Assembly (NCBI GenBank): GCA_041639705.1
Contig: JBEQBT010000063.1
Span: 1 to 14,458, forward strand
Length of the DNA stretch: 14,458 bases
From: JARDZI01 sp041639705
GTDB taxonomy: Bacteria; Bacillota; Clostridia; Clostridiales; Caloramatoraceae
Direction: 5' to 3'
The first letter of the stretch is position 1; each line of letters starts with the position of its first letter. Shown piece by piece: positions 7,518 to 14,458 of this stretch. The translations under genes and the position numbers were made by a program. The notes under the pieces were generated by a model. It worked only from the letters and a program-made list of their open reading frames with translations, ran no database searches and was not told the DNA's origin.

Positions 7518-7552
7518 GCAGTGAAAGCCAATAATGAAATTATAAACTTACA

Positions 7553-9265
7553 CTACTTAACCATATCTATATATCTTTTAACTTCCTTTTCCATTATCTC
7601 AAAAGGCATTGGACCATTTCTTAGTATTATATTGTGAAAATCTTTAATATTAAACTTTTCTCCAAGTTCGGTCCTAGCTTTTTCCCTTAACTCGATTATT
7701 TTCATTTCCCCAATTTTATATGAACTTGCCTGGCCAGGGTTAACTATATATCTATCAACCTCGGCAGTTACATATTCATCAGGAATAGATTCAAAACCCG
7801 TCATGTATTCTATTGCATATTCTCTTGTCCATTTCTTATAGTGTATTCCTGTATCAACCACAAGCCTAAGTGCCCTTAAAAGCTCTCCCCTTAAATATCC
7901 AAGCCTGCTGTAGGAATCCTTATACATGCCATATTCATCTGCAAGCCTTTCAGCATACAATCCCCATCCTTCAACATATGCAGGTAAATAAAAGCTTGAC
8001 TTATCAGGATACTTTTCTGATAACAACTCCCTTTGTAATGCCATTTGTATATGATGCCCAGGTATTGCCTCATGATAGGCTATGGACTGCATATCATATT
8101 TATAGGTAGGCTTACTAACATTTACATAGAATATACCAGGTTCATCTCCTCCCATCAAGGATGGATAGTAATATGCCTGGGGTCCTGATTTCTCTGTAAA
8201 TTCAGCAATTGGTAATACCCTTAGCTCTGTATTAGGAGTTATATCAAACAGCTCTCCAATATGATTATACATATCATTAATTATCATTTTATAATCATTA
8301 AGAACCTTCTCCTCCCCAGCCTTATCTCTGGGATATAGGAACCTTGAATCATTGTTGAGAGATTTCATGTTTTCTTTTAAAGTGCCTCTATAACCAAGCT
8401 TCTTAAACTCAAGTTCAATATCCGCTTGAATTCTATTTATTTCTTGAAGTCCAAGGTCATATACTTCTTGAGGGGTCATATCAGTAGAGGTATTGTACCT
8501 TAACAAATAAGCATAGTATTCATCTCCATTTTTAAATTTCCAAACCCCTGCATCATTATTAGTTTTAACTTCAAGCTTTTTAAAAGATCTTAACAATTCA
8601 TTATAGCCAGAATAAATTTTATTTTTTATAACCTTCTCAATATCCTTCAGTAATTTTTGCTCATTTTCATCACTAATATTTAAGCCTAGTAGCTTTTTCT
8701 TAAATGCTAAATATATATTATTTTTCCTAATATCTTTAACACTAAATTCGTTAATTTGGCTTTCAACCTGGGTGATAATAAATTTAGGAGGAATAACTCC
8801 ATTATTTTCATTCTCCTTAATAGCGTTAAGTGTATTGTTGAATTCATTTGAATAGTTATCAAGTAAAGATATTACATTTTCAGCATCATCTTTATCTTTT
8901 ACCTCTTCAATTTGAGATAAAACCACATCCACCATACCAATATGAATCCCATAATATTGAGTTAAGGCATAATTATAACTTTTAAATCTTTCTCCATCCT
9001 TCTCCTCTTTATTCACCCAGTCCTCAATTTCATTTAGAGTGGTTATAGATGGTGTTGGAGTAATGCTTATAGCTTTTTCAGCATTATTACTTTCTGTATT
9101 GACCTTCTGAAATGCTTCTGTATCATTGAGTAACCCCTTAACTCTCCCAGGAATTTTGTATATTCCAATGGTTATGAGTAATATTACAATTATTATACTG
9201 GATACCCAAACCCATCTCTTTTTCCTATTTATTTGTCTTTTATTATATTTATTAGAATTATTCAT
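7553..9265 (-). CDS. DUF885 family HExxH protein, membrane-anchored
   Basis: A 570-residue protein with a basic N-terminus and one hydrophobic segment (about residues 20-35, VWVSSIIIVILLITIGI), so probably anchored with the bulk outside. The rest matches the DUF885 family, a gluzincin-like metallopeptidase fold: the zinc motif HEAIPGHH is at 398-405 and the conserved AYVEGWGLYAERLADE at 429-444 gives the likely third ligand E432. A conserved AYYYP segment precedes the metal site. Family members are presumed peptidases of unknown substrate. The length suits a full protein (500-600). The start at 9265 has GGGTGG about 9 nt upstream. It is divergent from the radical SAM gene and followed on the same strand by the amidase gene. 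Two exported hydrolases side by side suggest a role in wall or peptide turnover, which is inference. Confidence 0.88.
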   Translation of the reverse strand: MNNSNKYNKRQINRKKRWVWVSSIIIVILLITIGIYKIPGRVKGLLNDTEAFQKVNTESNNAEKAISITPTPSITTLNEIEDWVNKEEKDGERFKSYNYALTQYYGIHIGMVDVVLSQIEEVKDKDDAENVISLLDNYSNEFNNTLNAIKENENNGVIPPKFIITQVESQINEFSVKDIRKNNIYLAFKKKLLGLNISDENEQKLLKDIEKVIKNKIYSGYNELLRSFKKLEVKTNNDAGVWKFKNGDEYYAYLLRYNTSTDMTPQEVYDLGLQEINRIQADIELEFKKLGYRGTLKENMKSLNNDSRFLYPRDKAGEEKVLNDYKMIINDMYNHIGELFDITPNTELRVLPIAEFTEKSGPQAYYYPSLMGGDEPGIFYVNVSKPTYKYDMQSIAYHEAIPGHHIQMALQRELLSEKYPDKSSFYLPAYVEGWGLYAERLADEYGMYKDSYSRLGYLRGELLRALRLVVDTGIHYKKWTREYAIEYMTGFESIPDEYVTAEVDRYIVNPGQASSYKIGEMKIIELREKARTELGEKFNIKDFHNIILRNGPMPFEIMEKEVKRYIDMVK

Positions 9266-9313
9266 TCACAGAAACCACCCTCAATTTATTCATTATCTAT
9301 ATATCTCCATTTA

Positions 9314-9342
9314 AGTATAATAAATAAACTTCTTTATTGAAA
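9314..9342 (-). promoter_or_regulatory. possible promoter of the DUF885 gene
   Basis: On the minus strand TTTCAA (9342-9337) and TATACT (9319-9314) are separated by 17 bp, a reasonable vegetative promoter about 50 bp before the start codon. The -35 is a poor match. The LexA site at 9380-9393 lies upstream of it and would not overlap it. Confidence 0.35.
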
Positions 9343-9379
9343 TAATAATTTTTGGTCTAAATTGTAAATATATACCATG

Positions 9380-9393
9380 CGAACATATGTTTG
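9380..9393 (+). promoter_or_regulatory. LexA (SOS) box
   Basis: CGAACATATGTTTG matches the Gram-positive LexA consensus CGAACRNRYGTTYG at every position. It overlaps the -35 of the promoter at 9391-9419, so bound LexA would block it. This predicts induction of the downstream radical SAM gene by DNA damage. Confidence 0.85.
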
Positions 9394-9419
9394 TCTTGTG
9401 TTGTGAGATATGATAGAAT
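9391..9419 (+). promoter_or_regulatory. promoter of the radical SAM gene
   Basis: TTGTCT (9391-9396) and TAGAAT (9414-9419) are spaced by 17 bp. The predicted start of transcription near 9426 leaves a leader of about 23 nt with GAGGTG before the ATG at 9449. The first bases of the -35 lie inside the LexA box. Confidence 0.7.
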
Positions 9420-9448
9420 TTATATACAAGATAGGTTGAGGTGTTATT

Positions 9449-10492
9449 ATGGAAATTATGCAAAAGCTGCAAATATTATCTGATGCTGCAAAATATGATG
9501 TGTCCTGCTCTTCAAGTGGAAGCTCAAGAAGTAACAATGGTGGGCTTGGAAATGGGCATATGAGTGGAATATGCCACAGCTGGTCTGAAGATGGCCGTTG
9601 TATATCATTATTAAAAATTCTTCTTACAAACAGTTGTGTTTATGATTGTGCATATTGTGTAAACAGAATAACTAATGATTTGCCCCGCGCCACCTTTACC
9701 CCAGAGGAGGTGGTATCACTAACCATAAACTTTTATAGGAGAAATTATATAGAAGGGCTTTTTTTAAGCTCTGCAGTATACAAAAACCCAGATTACACCA
9801 TGGAACAACTTCTGCAAACTGTTAAAATACTAAGAACAGAGCATAATTTTAACGGTTACATTCATCTTAAAGCCATTCCTGGTGCAGACTCTTCATTAAT
9901 TTATGAAGCAGGATTATATGTTGATAGAATGAGTGTGAATATTGAGCTCCCTTCAAATGAAGGGCTTAAGTTTTTAGCTCCTCAAAAGAAAAAAGAGACG
10001 ATTTTAAAACCAATGGGTTTTATAAAAAATCAAATTACTGAGAAAGCTCATGAAAAGATGATATTCAAGCACTCGCCTAAGTTTGTTCCTGCAGGTCAGA
10101 CAACTCAGTTAATAGTGGGAGCAACTCCCGATCATGACATAAGCATACTGCGCCTTTCAGAAAATCTTTATAACCACTTCAAGTTAAAAAGAGTTTATTT
10201 TTCTGCATATGTACCAGTATCAAATAATCCTCGGCTTCCTGGAATGGCTGATCAAAACTGGATAATACATGACATAAAAAGAAATTCTACAGCAATTTAC
10301 AACATGAAAGAATGGATATTAACGGGCCTGGAGTTGAAGGACTTGCCCGCTATGAGCCTTGAGGAGGAATTTTATCAATCCATGTGGAAACAATATTTTA
10401 AAAGTATTGCAATTACTACACGGCTTAATCCTAAGCTTCAAGTTCAATATATGCCAAGAAGATACTGGTCCCACTTGATAGAAAAACAATAA
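9449..10492 (+). CDS. radical SAM DNA modification/repair protein fused to a DUF4130 tail
   Basis: The first ~265 residues match the 'putative DNA modification/repair radical SAM protein' family (TIGR03916-like). Visible are MQKLQILSDAAKYDVSC, the ICHSW...DGRCISLLK segment, the [4Fe-4S] motif C63-x3-C67-x2-C70 (CVYDCAYC), RRNYIEGLFLSS, YIHLKAIPGAD and PKFVPAGQTTQ. Intact members run to about 420 residues with a LLREHRLYQADWLLRFYGF segment and helix-hairpin-helix; both are absent. From about residue 266 the sequence (MADQNWIIHDIKRN, then a tail with YMPRRYWSHLIEK) matches instead the end of the DUF4130 protein (TIGR03915-like) usually encoded just downstream. The simplest reading is an in-frame deletion joining two genes near 10238-10250. 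The start has GAGGTG well placed. LexA control supports a DNA-damage role. Whether the chimera works is unknown. Confidence 0.85.
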   Translation: MEIMQKLQILSDAAKYDVSCSSSGSSRSNNGGLGNGHMSGICHSWSEDGRCISLLKILLTNSCVYDCAYCVNRITNDLPRATFTPEEVVSLTINFYRRNYIEGLFLSSAVYKNPDYTMEQLLQTVKILRTEHNFNGYIHLKAIPGADSSLIYEAGLYVDRMSVNIELPSNEGLKFLAPQKKKETILKPMGFIKNQITEKAHEKMIFKHSPKFVPAGQTTQLIVGATPDHDISILRLSENLYNHFKLKRVYFSAYVPVSNNPRLPGMADQNWIIHDIKRNSTAIYNMKEWILTGLELKDLPAMSLEEEFYQSMWKQYFKSIAITTRLNPKLQVQYMPRRYWSHLIEKQ

Positions 10493-10561
10493 CATTGGTC
10501 ATTTGGGGAGATTGATAGTTTACATTTGTTATCCCGAGGTAGGTGCGATAGTAAAATCTTT

Positions 10562-10609
10562 CCTCAAGATGTCTATAAGATCCTTCACTACGTTCAGTAT
10601 GACATGAGG
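10562..10609. repeat. small dispersed-type palindromic repeat
   Basis: CCTC (10562-10565) and ATGTC (10569-10573) pair with GACAT (10601-10605) and GAGG (10606-10609). The interior, AAGATCCTTCACTACGTTCA, resembles the common bacterial intergenic repeat of the type 'agatccttc...cgttcaggatgaca'. The family recognition is from memory. The rest of the gap 10493-10839 is AT-rich and shows no gene. Confidence 0.45.
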
Positions 10610-10773
10610 CTGTAATAGATTAGTCTTTGATAGCAATAACAGGTATGTCTTTTGTTTATCATGATGCATACTCTATATCAAATAATTTAATAAATTTTAT
10701 ATTTTATTGTTTATTATTCCATAATTTTGTACATAATATGGATAAATCGATTTAACCACATCAAGACCGCAGC

Positions 10774-10827
10774 CCTATAGCTTGGGAGTCAGAGTTTTGA
10801 GTGTTAAATCAAATCCCAAATTATAGG
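10774..10827 (+). promoter_or_regulatory. possible hairpin over the ribosome-binding site of the zinc-ribbon gene
   Basis: CCTATA-GC-TTGGG (10774-10786) pairs with CCCAA-AT-TATAGG (10815-10827), giving 11 bp with one 2x2 internal loop and a 28-nt apical loop. The 3' arm ends in the first GG of the AGGAGG (10825-10830) of the zinc-ribbon gene, so folding would hide part of the site. Regulation is inferred from structure only. Confidence 0.35.
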
Positions 10828-10839
10828 AGGTTAGTATAA

Positions 10840-11016
10840 ATGCCAGACAAAACACTAATATGCAAGGACTGTAACAAGGAATTTGTATACACAGAGGGAG
10901 AACAAGCTTTTTACAAGGAAAAAGGCTTCGAAAATGAACCTCAAAGATGCATGGAATGCAGAAGAGCTAAAAAACAGCAGAGAAGAGGTAACGACAGTAG
11001 AGGATTTAGAAGATAG
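10840..11016 (+). CDS. zinc-ribbon domain protein, 58 aa
   Basis: A small gene too short for many gene callers. ATG at 10840 follows AGGAGG (10825-10830) with 9 nt between. The protein reads MPDKTLICKDCNKEFVYTEG, then EQAFYKEKGFENEPQRCMEC and a basic tail RRAKKQQRRGNDSRGFRR. Two CxxC pairs (C8/C11 and C36/C39) form a treble-clef or zinc-ribbon site, as in the 'probable zinc-ribbon domain' family (zf-trcl type) seen in many Firmicutes, cyanobacteria and other bacteria. The arginine-rich end suggests nucleic-acid or ribosome contact, but the function is not established. A longer frame at 10883-11113 on the same strand overlaps it and is a shadow without a ribosome-binding site. A strong hairpin with a T tract follows. 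Confidence 0.88.
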   Translation: MPDKTLICKDCNKEFVYTEGEQAFYKEKGFENEPQRCMECRRAKKQQRRGNDSRGFRR

Positions 11017-11115
11017 GGACAAAATTTCTCTTTTAATATTCTTGATATGTACTTTTATATCAGCAATAGTATTTCAATCCAAAATAAAAAGGAGCAAATG
11101 TAAACTAAACTAATG

Positions 11116-11164
11116 TAATAGATAGACTACATAGTAATGTGTGTATGTTCTATCTATTATTTTT
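11116..11164 (+). terminator. long hairpin with T tract after the zinc-ribbon gene
   Basis: TAATAGATAGA (11116-11126) plus ACATA (11129-11133) pair with TATGT-TCTATCTATTA (11144-11159), a 16-bp stem with a 2-nt CT bulge and 10-nt loop, followed by TTTTT. It fits a terminator about 100 bp after the zinc-ribbon stop. Since it also lies at the probable left end of the Tn554-like element, it may instead belong to the transposon end. Confidence 0.6.
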
Positions 11165-11193
11165 ATACATAGGTTAATTATTATATATATTGA

Positions 11194-11226
11194 ATATACA
11201 TAGTATATATAGTACACTATGTATAT
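11194..11226. repeat. inverted repeat upstream of tnpA
   Basis: ATATACATAGT (11194-11204) and ACTATGTATAT (11216-11226) are perfect 11-bp inverted repeats around an 11-nt spacer, 25 bp before tnpA. The core ACATAGT also occurs at 11129-11135, and a related ATACATAGG lies near 11165. Such sites could bind the recombinases or regulate tnpA. No T-run follows. Confidence 0.55.
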
Positions 11227-11250
11227 GAATAAGATGGTAAAGGAGGTAGT

Positions 11251-12381
11251 ATGTTGAGGGTTTTGGAGATAGATACATCTGAAGGAAAGAGGTATTTACT
11301 TGTTGATAATGATGGGGAGCCAGTGAAACCGGTATATAAGTTTTTAAAGTTTAAAGATAATGCCGGTAAGGCAAGGAATACTCTACGTGCTTATTGCTTC
11401 CACTTGAAGGAGTTCTTTGAGTTCCTTCAGCAAAAAGGTAGTGATTATCGTGATATAGGTATTGATGAAATGGCGGAGTTTATGAGATGGTTACAGACCC
11501 CTCATAGAAACGTAAAAGTATCCTCTATAAAACCATTCAAGAATATTTTAGAAGCAAATACGGTGAATACATATATAACTAGCGTTATCGAGTTCTACGA
11601 CTATCTGATGAAAGTTGAAGACTTTTCTATCCAATTGTCTCAAAAGCTAAAAAAACAGATACCGGGAAGCAGGAGAGGTTTCAAGGATTTTCTTTATCAC
11701 ATAAATAAAGAAAAAGATAATGATTCAAGAATTCTTAAGCTTAAAGTGCCGAAAAAACGCCCTAAAACCATCTCCAAAGAGAAGATAGCAATACTAATAG
11801 ATTCCTGCTCTAATTTGAGGGACAAGTTCCTAATCCAGTTGTTGTGGGAAAGTGGATTCCGAATAGGAGAATGTTTAGCATTATGGCTTGAGGATTTTAT
11901 TATTGACGCAAGGAAGATTGATCTAAAAGACAGGGGTGAATTGCCTAGCCTTGCTGACATTAAAACAGTTTGTAGTCCGAGGAAGATAAATGTATCTAAC
12001 GATTTGATGAACTTATATATGGACTATGTTGCAGAGTATCATACTGATGAAGTGGACACAAATCATGTATTCATAAAACTTTCAGGGGAAAACAAGTATC
12101 AGCCTATGGAATATCCTGATGTAACATCTTTATTTAAGAGGCTGCGTGAAAAAACAGGAATCTATATAACTCCGCACATGTTTCGACATAGCCATTTTGA
12201 TACACTCCGTAAGCAGGGTTGGGGCTTTGAAAAAATTAGGGTACGTGGGGGATGGTCTAATGTTCAAACTCCCATGCAAATATATTCACATCCAGATGAA
12301 GAAGAAATGTATGAATCTTTTAAACAAGTTGAAGAAAATATCAAGTTAAAGAAGAATAAGAAGGAGTTTGATAAGAAGTGA
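11251..12381 (+). CDS. tnpA: Tn554-family transposase A (tyrosine recombinase)
   Basis: A 376-residue site-specific tyrosine recombinase (Tn554 TnpA is close in length) that cuts and joins DNA with TnpB for insertion and excision. The start ATG at 11251 follows AAAGGAGG about 5 nt upstream. An N-terminal SAM-like core-binding domain spans about 25-125 (KARNTLRAYCFHLKEFFEFL). The catalytic domain (about 170-360) shows R204 (SGFRIGE), probable K238, H309-x2-R312 (PHMFRHS), W335 in place of the usual second His (RGGWSN), and the nucleophile Y345 (MQIYSH). All catalytic positions are present, so it is probably functional. Its TGA overlaps the GTG start of tnpB by 4 bp, indicating translational coupling. 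Confidence 0.93.
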   Translation: MLRVLEIDTSEGKRYLLVDNDGEPVKPVYKFLKFKDNAGKARNTLRAYCFHLKEFFEFLQQKGSDYRDIGIDEMAEFMRWLQTPHRNVKVSSIKPFKNILEANTVNTYITSVIEFYDYLMKVEDFSIQLSQKLKKQIPGSRRGFKDFLYHINKEKDNDSRILKLKVPKKRPKTISKEKIAILIDSCSNLRDKFLIQLLWESGFRIGECLALWLEDFIIDARKIDLKDRGELPSLADIKTVCSPRKINVSNDLMNLYMDYVAEYHTDEVDTNHVFIKLSGENKYQPMEYPDVTSLFKRLREKTGIYITPHMFRHSHFDTLRKQGWGFEKIRVRGGWSNVQTPMQIYSHPDEEEMYESFKQVEENIKLKKNKKEFDKK

Positions 12382-14331
12382 GTGTTGCATATCAAATTAG
12401 ACAAACAGAGGAAAAAAGGCAGGAGATCACTGAGTTATTGAATGGTTATTGGGCAAATGATGTTTGGAATATTAGGGATTCCTTTTTTGATGACCTACGC
12501 CCTACTAAATGGAGCAAGCCAAACAAAATTATTGATTTTTCATCCTTTAACAATTCAATTAAGGATGAAGTTAAGTATATGTTTGCTTATAGGTTAAAAG
12601 AAAAGGAAATCAGGCTTACTAGCGTTAGCGGGTATGCCGCAGCTCTAAAACAATATGCTGAATTTCTTGACGAGTATTACCCTGAAGTAGTCAGTATTGT
12701 AGACATTCATTATGATAAGGCTATATTGCAATGGCGTTCTTTTCTTATAGACAAAGGTTTCAAAGTAAATGATAACTGTGAAATATCTTCCAAACATTAT
12801 GAAGTAATATTTAATCAGTTACTTTCTTTGTTGACTTGTACGATACCCGTGATGAATATGAAAAGGACATTTGGGACTGTCGTAAAGTACCGGGAGCAAA
12901 AATTACAGAAACCCAATCAAACTATTATCTTGATTTTACTGATATTCCTTTAGAATTTCGAGATTTAGTTAAGAGATTTATCAAATTTAGAACAACGAAT
13001 AATTCTCAAGACCAATGCAAGGTTGACATAATAACATTACGCCTATTCACAAGATATATTCACACTCAAGAACCAACATGGAACGATTTGACTAAACTAA
13101 CAAGAATGCATATGGAAGATTTTTTATCATGGTACAAAGGATATACAGATAGTTGGAAGAGGAAACACATTGATTATCTTATTTCCTTACGAATTTTTCT
13201 TGATTATATTCAACGTGCTATGTATCCTGAAGCACCTGAATTACCATCTGTATGCCTATTATTCAATGAAGATATTCCAAGGAAACCTCAAAAGTCAGAA
13301 AATGACATAAAATATATTTCAGAAGGAGTTCTTCAACAATTGGAAGATAATTTGGAACATCTAACCCCTTCTGAATACATACCAATTGTTATTTTGTTAA
13401 GAGCAAGTGGATGGCGAATTTCAGACGTACTGAATTTACGTTACGATACCTGTTTAGACCGTACTTCTCAAGGTTGGTATCTTTTTGGAGATATTCCCAA
13501 AACACAGTGTTAAACCATCGTGTTCCGATAACTGATGAAGTATATGCTATCGTACAGACAGTAGTTGATGAAGTTAAGGAAAAGAGCACTGATGACAACA
13601 ATCCTAATCACCTGTTGTTTGTAAGATATGATGGCAAAAGAAAAGGTCGTTGTCCACAGGGTCTGCTAATACAACAGGCACTTAATCGACTTTCCAAGAC
13701 CCAAAATATTATTGATGACCAAGGAAACATATTTCATTTTGGTAATCATGCTTTCCGTCACACTAAAGGTGTAGAATTAATCAATAATGGAATGAATATA
13801 TTGCATGTTCAAAAATGGATGGCTCACGCCTCACCTGAAATGACACTACGTTATGCTAAAATTCTTGATACAACTATGCGTAAATCATGGGAGGAAGCAA
13901 CAAAGCAAGGTTTGTTCAAGATTGATGAAACAGGGAAACCTAAAAAAATCGAGATTACTGATATACAAAATGAAGATTTAATTGAGTGGGAATATATTAG
14001 GCATAACCTTGACGCAGTGAGAATGCCACTTGGGTACTGCATGAAGCCTAAAAAACAGGAGTATCACTCTCAGCTTAACCCATATTTAACCTGTAGAAAT
14101 CTTTGCACAACCCCAGACTTTATACCACAGTATGAGCTTGAAATTCAGGAAACAAAGGCACTTATTGAGCGTGGTAAGGCTCAAGGTCGTAATATATGGT
14201 TTGAAAAGAATATGAGTCTTTTGGAGCGATATAACGATATTCTAACTGTACTAAAGGAAGGCAAGACTCACCATAAGGCAGGTAAAAAAGGACGTGAGTA
14301 TGTTGGGGAGGAACGAAACAATGACAAGTAA
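12378..14331 (+). pseudogene. tnpB: Tn554-family transposase B, broken by two -1 frameshifts
   Basis: The second tyrosine recombinase of the element. GTG at 12378 overlaps the tnpA stop, with AAGGAG at 12361-12366. Three frames must be joined. Frame one carries the N-terminal part to about 12830 (FNQLLSL). The next piece (VDLYDTRDEYEKDIWDCRKV...) is in the -1 frame and includes the core-binding domain and the first catalytic Arg (SGWRISD, near 13410). A second -1 shift at 13505-13510 (IPKTQ then VLNHRVPITDE) restores the last part with HAFRHT (near 13745), WMAHAS and the nucleophile Tyr in LRYAKI (near 13850). Joined, it makes about 651 residues, close to the ~630 of Tn554 TnpB. No long homopolymer or slippery heptamer lies at either shift. 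Mutations or assembly errors are likelier than programmed shifting. Confidence 0.9.
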
Positions 14332-14458
14332 CCATGAACGTAATACCGAAGGTCTTATCAAATCTAGAGAAAAGAAAGCAAAAGAATGCCAAGAAAGGGT
14401 TGATAAGGCCATAAGGGATCTTCTAAAGGAAAAAGGAAAAATAACCTTCAACAGCGTA
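14321..14458 (+). CDS. tnpC: Tn554-family TnpC, 5' part (runs off window)
   Basis: The N-terminal 46 residues of the small DNA-binding accessory protein that influences Tn554 transposition frequency and orientation. ATG at 14321 follows GGGGAGG (14305-14311) and overlaps the end of tnpB by 11 bp. The sequence MTSNHERNTEGLIKSREKKA, then KECQERVDKAIRDLLKEKGK and ITFNSV, fits the TnpC pattern (NTEGL...S...C..RVD.AI..L...K..I.FN.V), with the helix-turn-helix expected just beyond the window edge. No defect is visible in this part. Confidence 0.85.
   Translation, partial: MTSNHERNTEGLIKSREKKAKECQERVDKAIRDLLKEKGKITFNSV

Larger units (their letters stand above)
11110..14458 (+). mobile_element. Tn554-family transposon, left part (approximate left limit)
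   Basis: The genes lie in the order tnpA, tnpB, tnpC, overlapping by 4 bp and 11 bp, as in Tn554. The left end must lie between the zinc-ribbon stop (11016) and tnpA (11251). Tn554 elements have no terminal inverted repeats and make no target duplication, so the exact base cannot be read here. The right end and any cargo (resistance genes in classical Tn554) lie beyond the window. The zinc-ribbon gene at the junction looks complete, so the insertion is intergenic. Confidence 0.8.

Noticed and set aside
10883..11113. A 76-codon plus-strand frame
   Set aside because: A shadow of the zinc-ribbon gene at 10840-11016, which has the correct ribosome-binding site and CxxC pairs.
13411..14331. An independent 306-aa recombinase
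   Set aside because: Its first 30 or so residues are out-of-frame sequence; the real part begins at the frame break at 13507 and belongs to tnpB.

Overview
The window looks like a chromosomal stretch from a low-GC Firmicute of the Clostridia type. The evidence is the AT-rich sequence, strong AGGAGG ribosome-binding sites, a T-box leader, a Gram-positive LexA box (CGAACATATGTTTG) and Clostridia-like proteins. Two mobile elements sit at its ends, with ordinary housekeeping and accessory genes between them.

Left end (1-1500): an IS110-family insertion sequence whose DEDD/Ser transposase is split by a -1 frameshift at a run of nine A. The non-coding DNA after the transposase holds two strong stem-loops that could belong to a bridge RNA. 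From 1585 to 2084 on the minus strand is decayed coding DNA, including an HExxH metallopeptidase-like pseudogene with an in-frame stop. Two small minus-strand genes follow (an 84-aa protein and a four-helix membrane protein), neither of which I recognise.

Centre (3340-9265): a promoter, a complete T-box leader with terminator, and an 800-aa short (archaeal-type) valyl-tRNA synthetase. After a strong terminator and a patch of small repeats come two convergent minus-strand genes for membrane-anchored exported enzymes: an Amidase_6 (CHAP-like) protein and a DUF885 HExxH protein.

Right of centre (9380-11160): a perfect LexA/SOS box overlaps a sigma-A-type promoter in front of a radical SAM gene of the 'DNA modification/repair' family. 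This gene appears to be an in-frame chimera. Its first ~265 residues are the radical SAM protein, and its last ~80 are the tail of the DUF4130-type 'DNA metabolism' protein normally encoded next door, as if a deletion had fused the two genes. A 58-aa zinc-ribbon gene follows, with a possible hairpin over its ribosome-binding site and a large terminator-like hairpin after it.

Right end (11110-14458): the left part of a Tn554-family transposon, with tnpA intact, tnpB broken by two -1 frameshifts, and tnpC running off the window. Two long inverted repeats precede tnpA. All clear frameshifts in the window lie in the mobile elements, while the long host genes are intact. I did not find a wholly new defence-like system. 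The most notable signals are the SOS-controlled radical SAM/DUF4130 fusion, the candidate bridge RNA and the Tn554 left-end palindromes.
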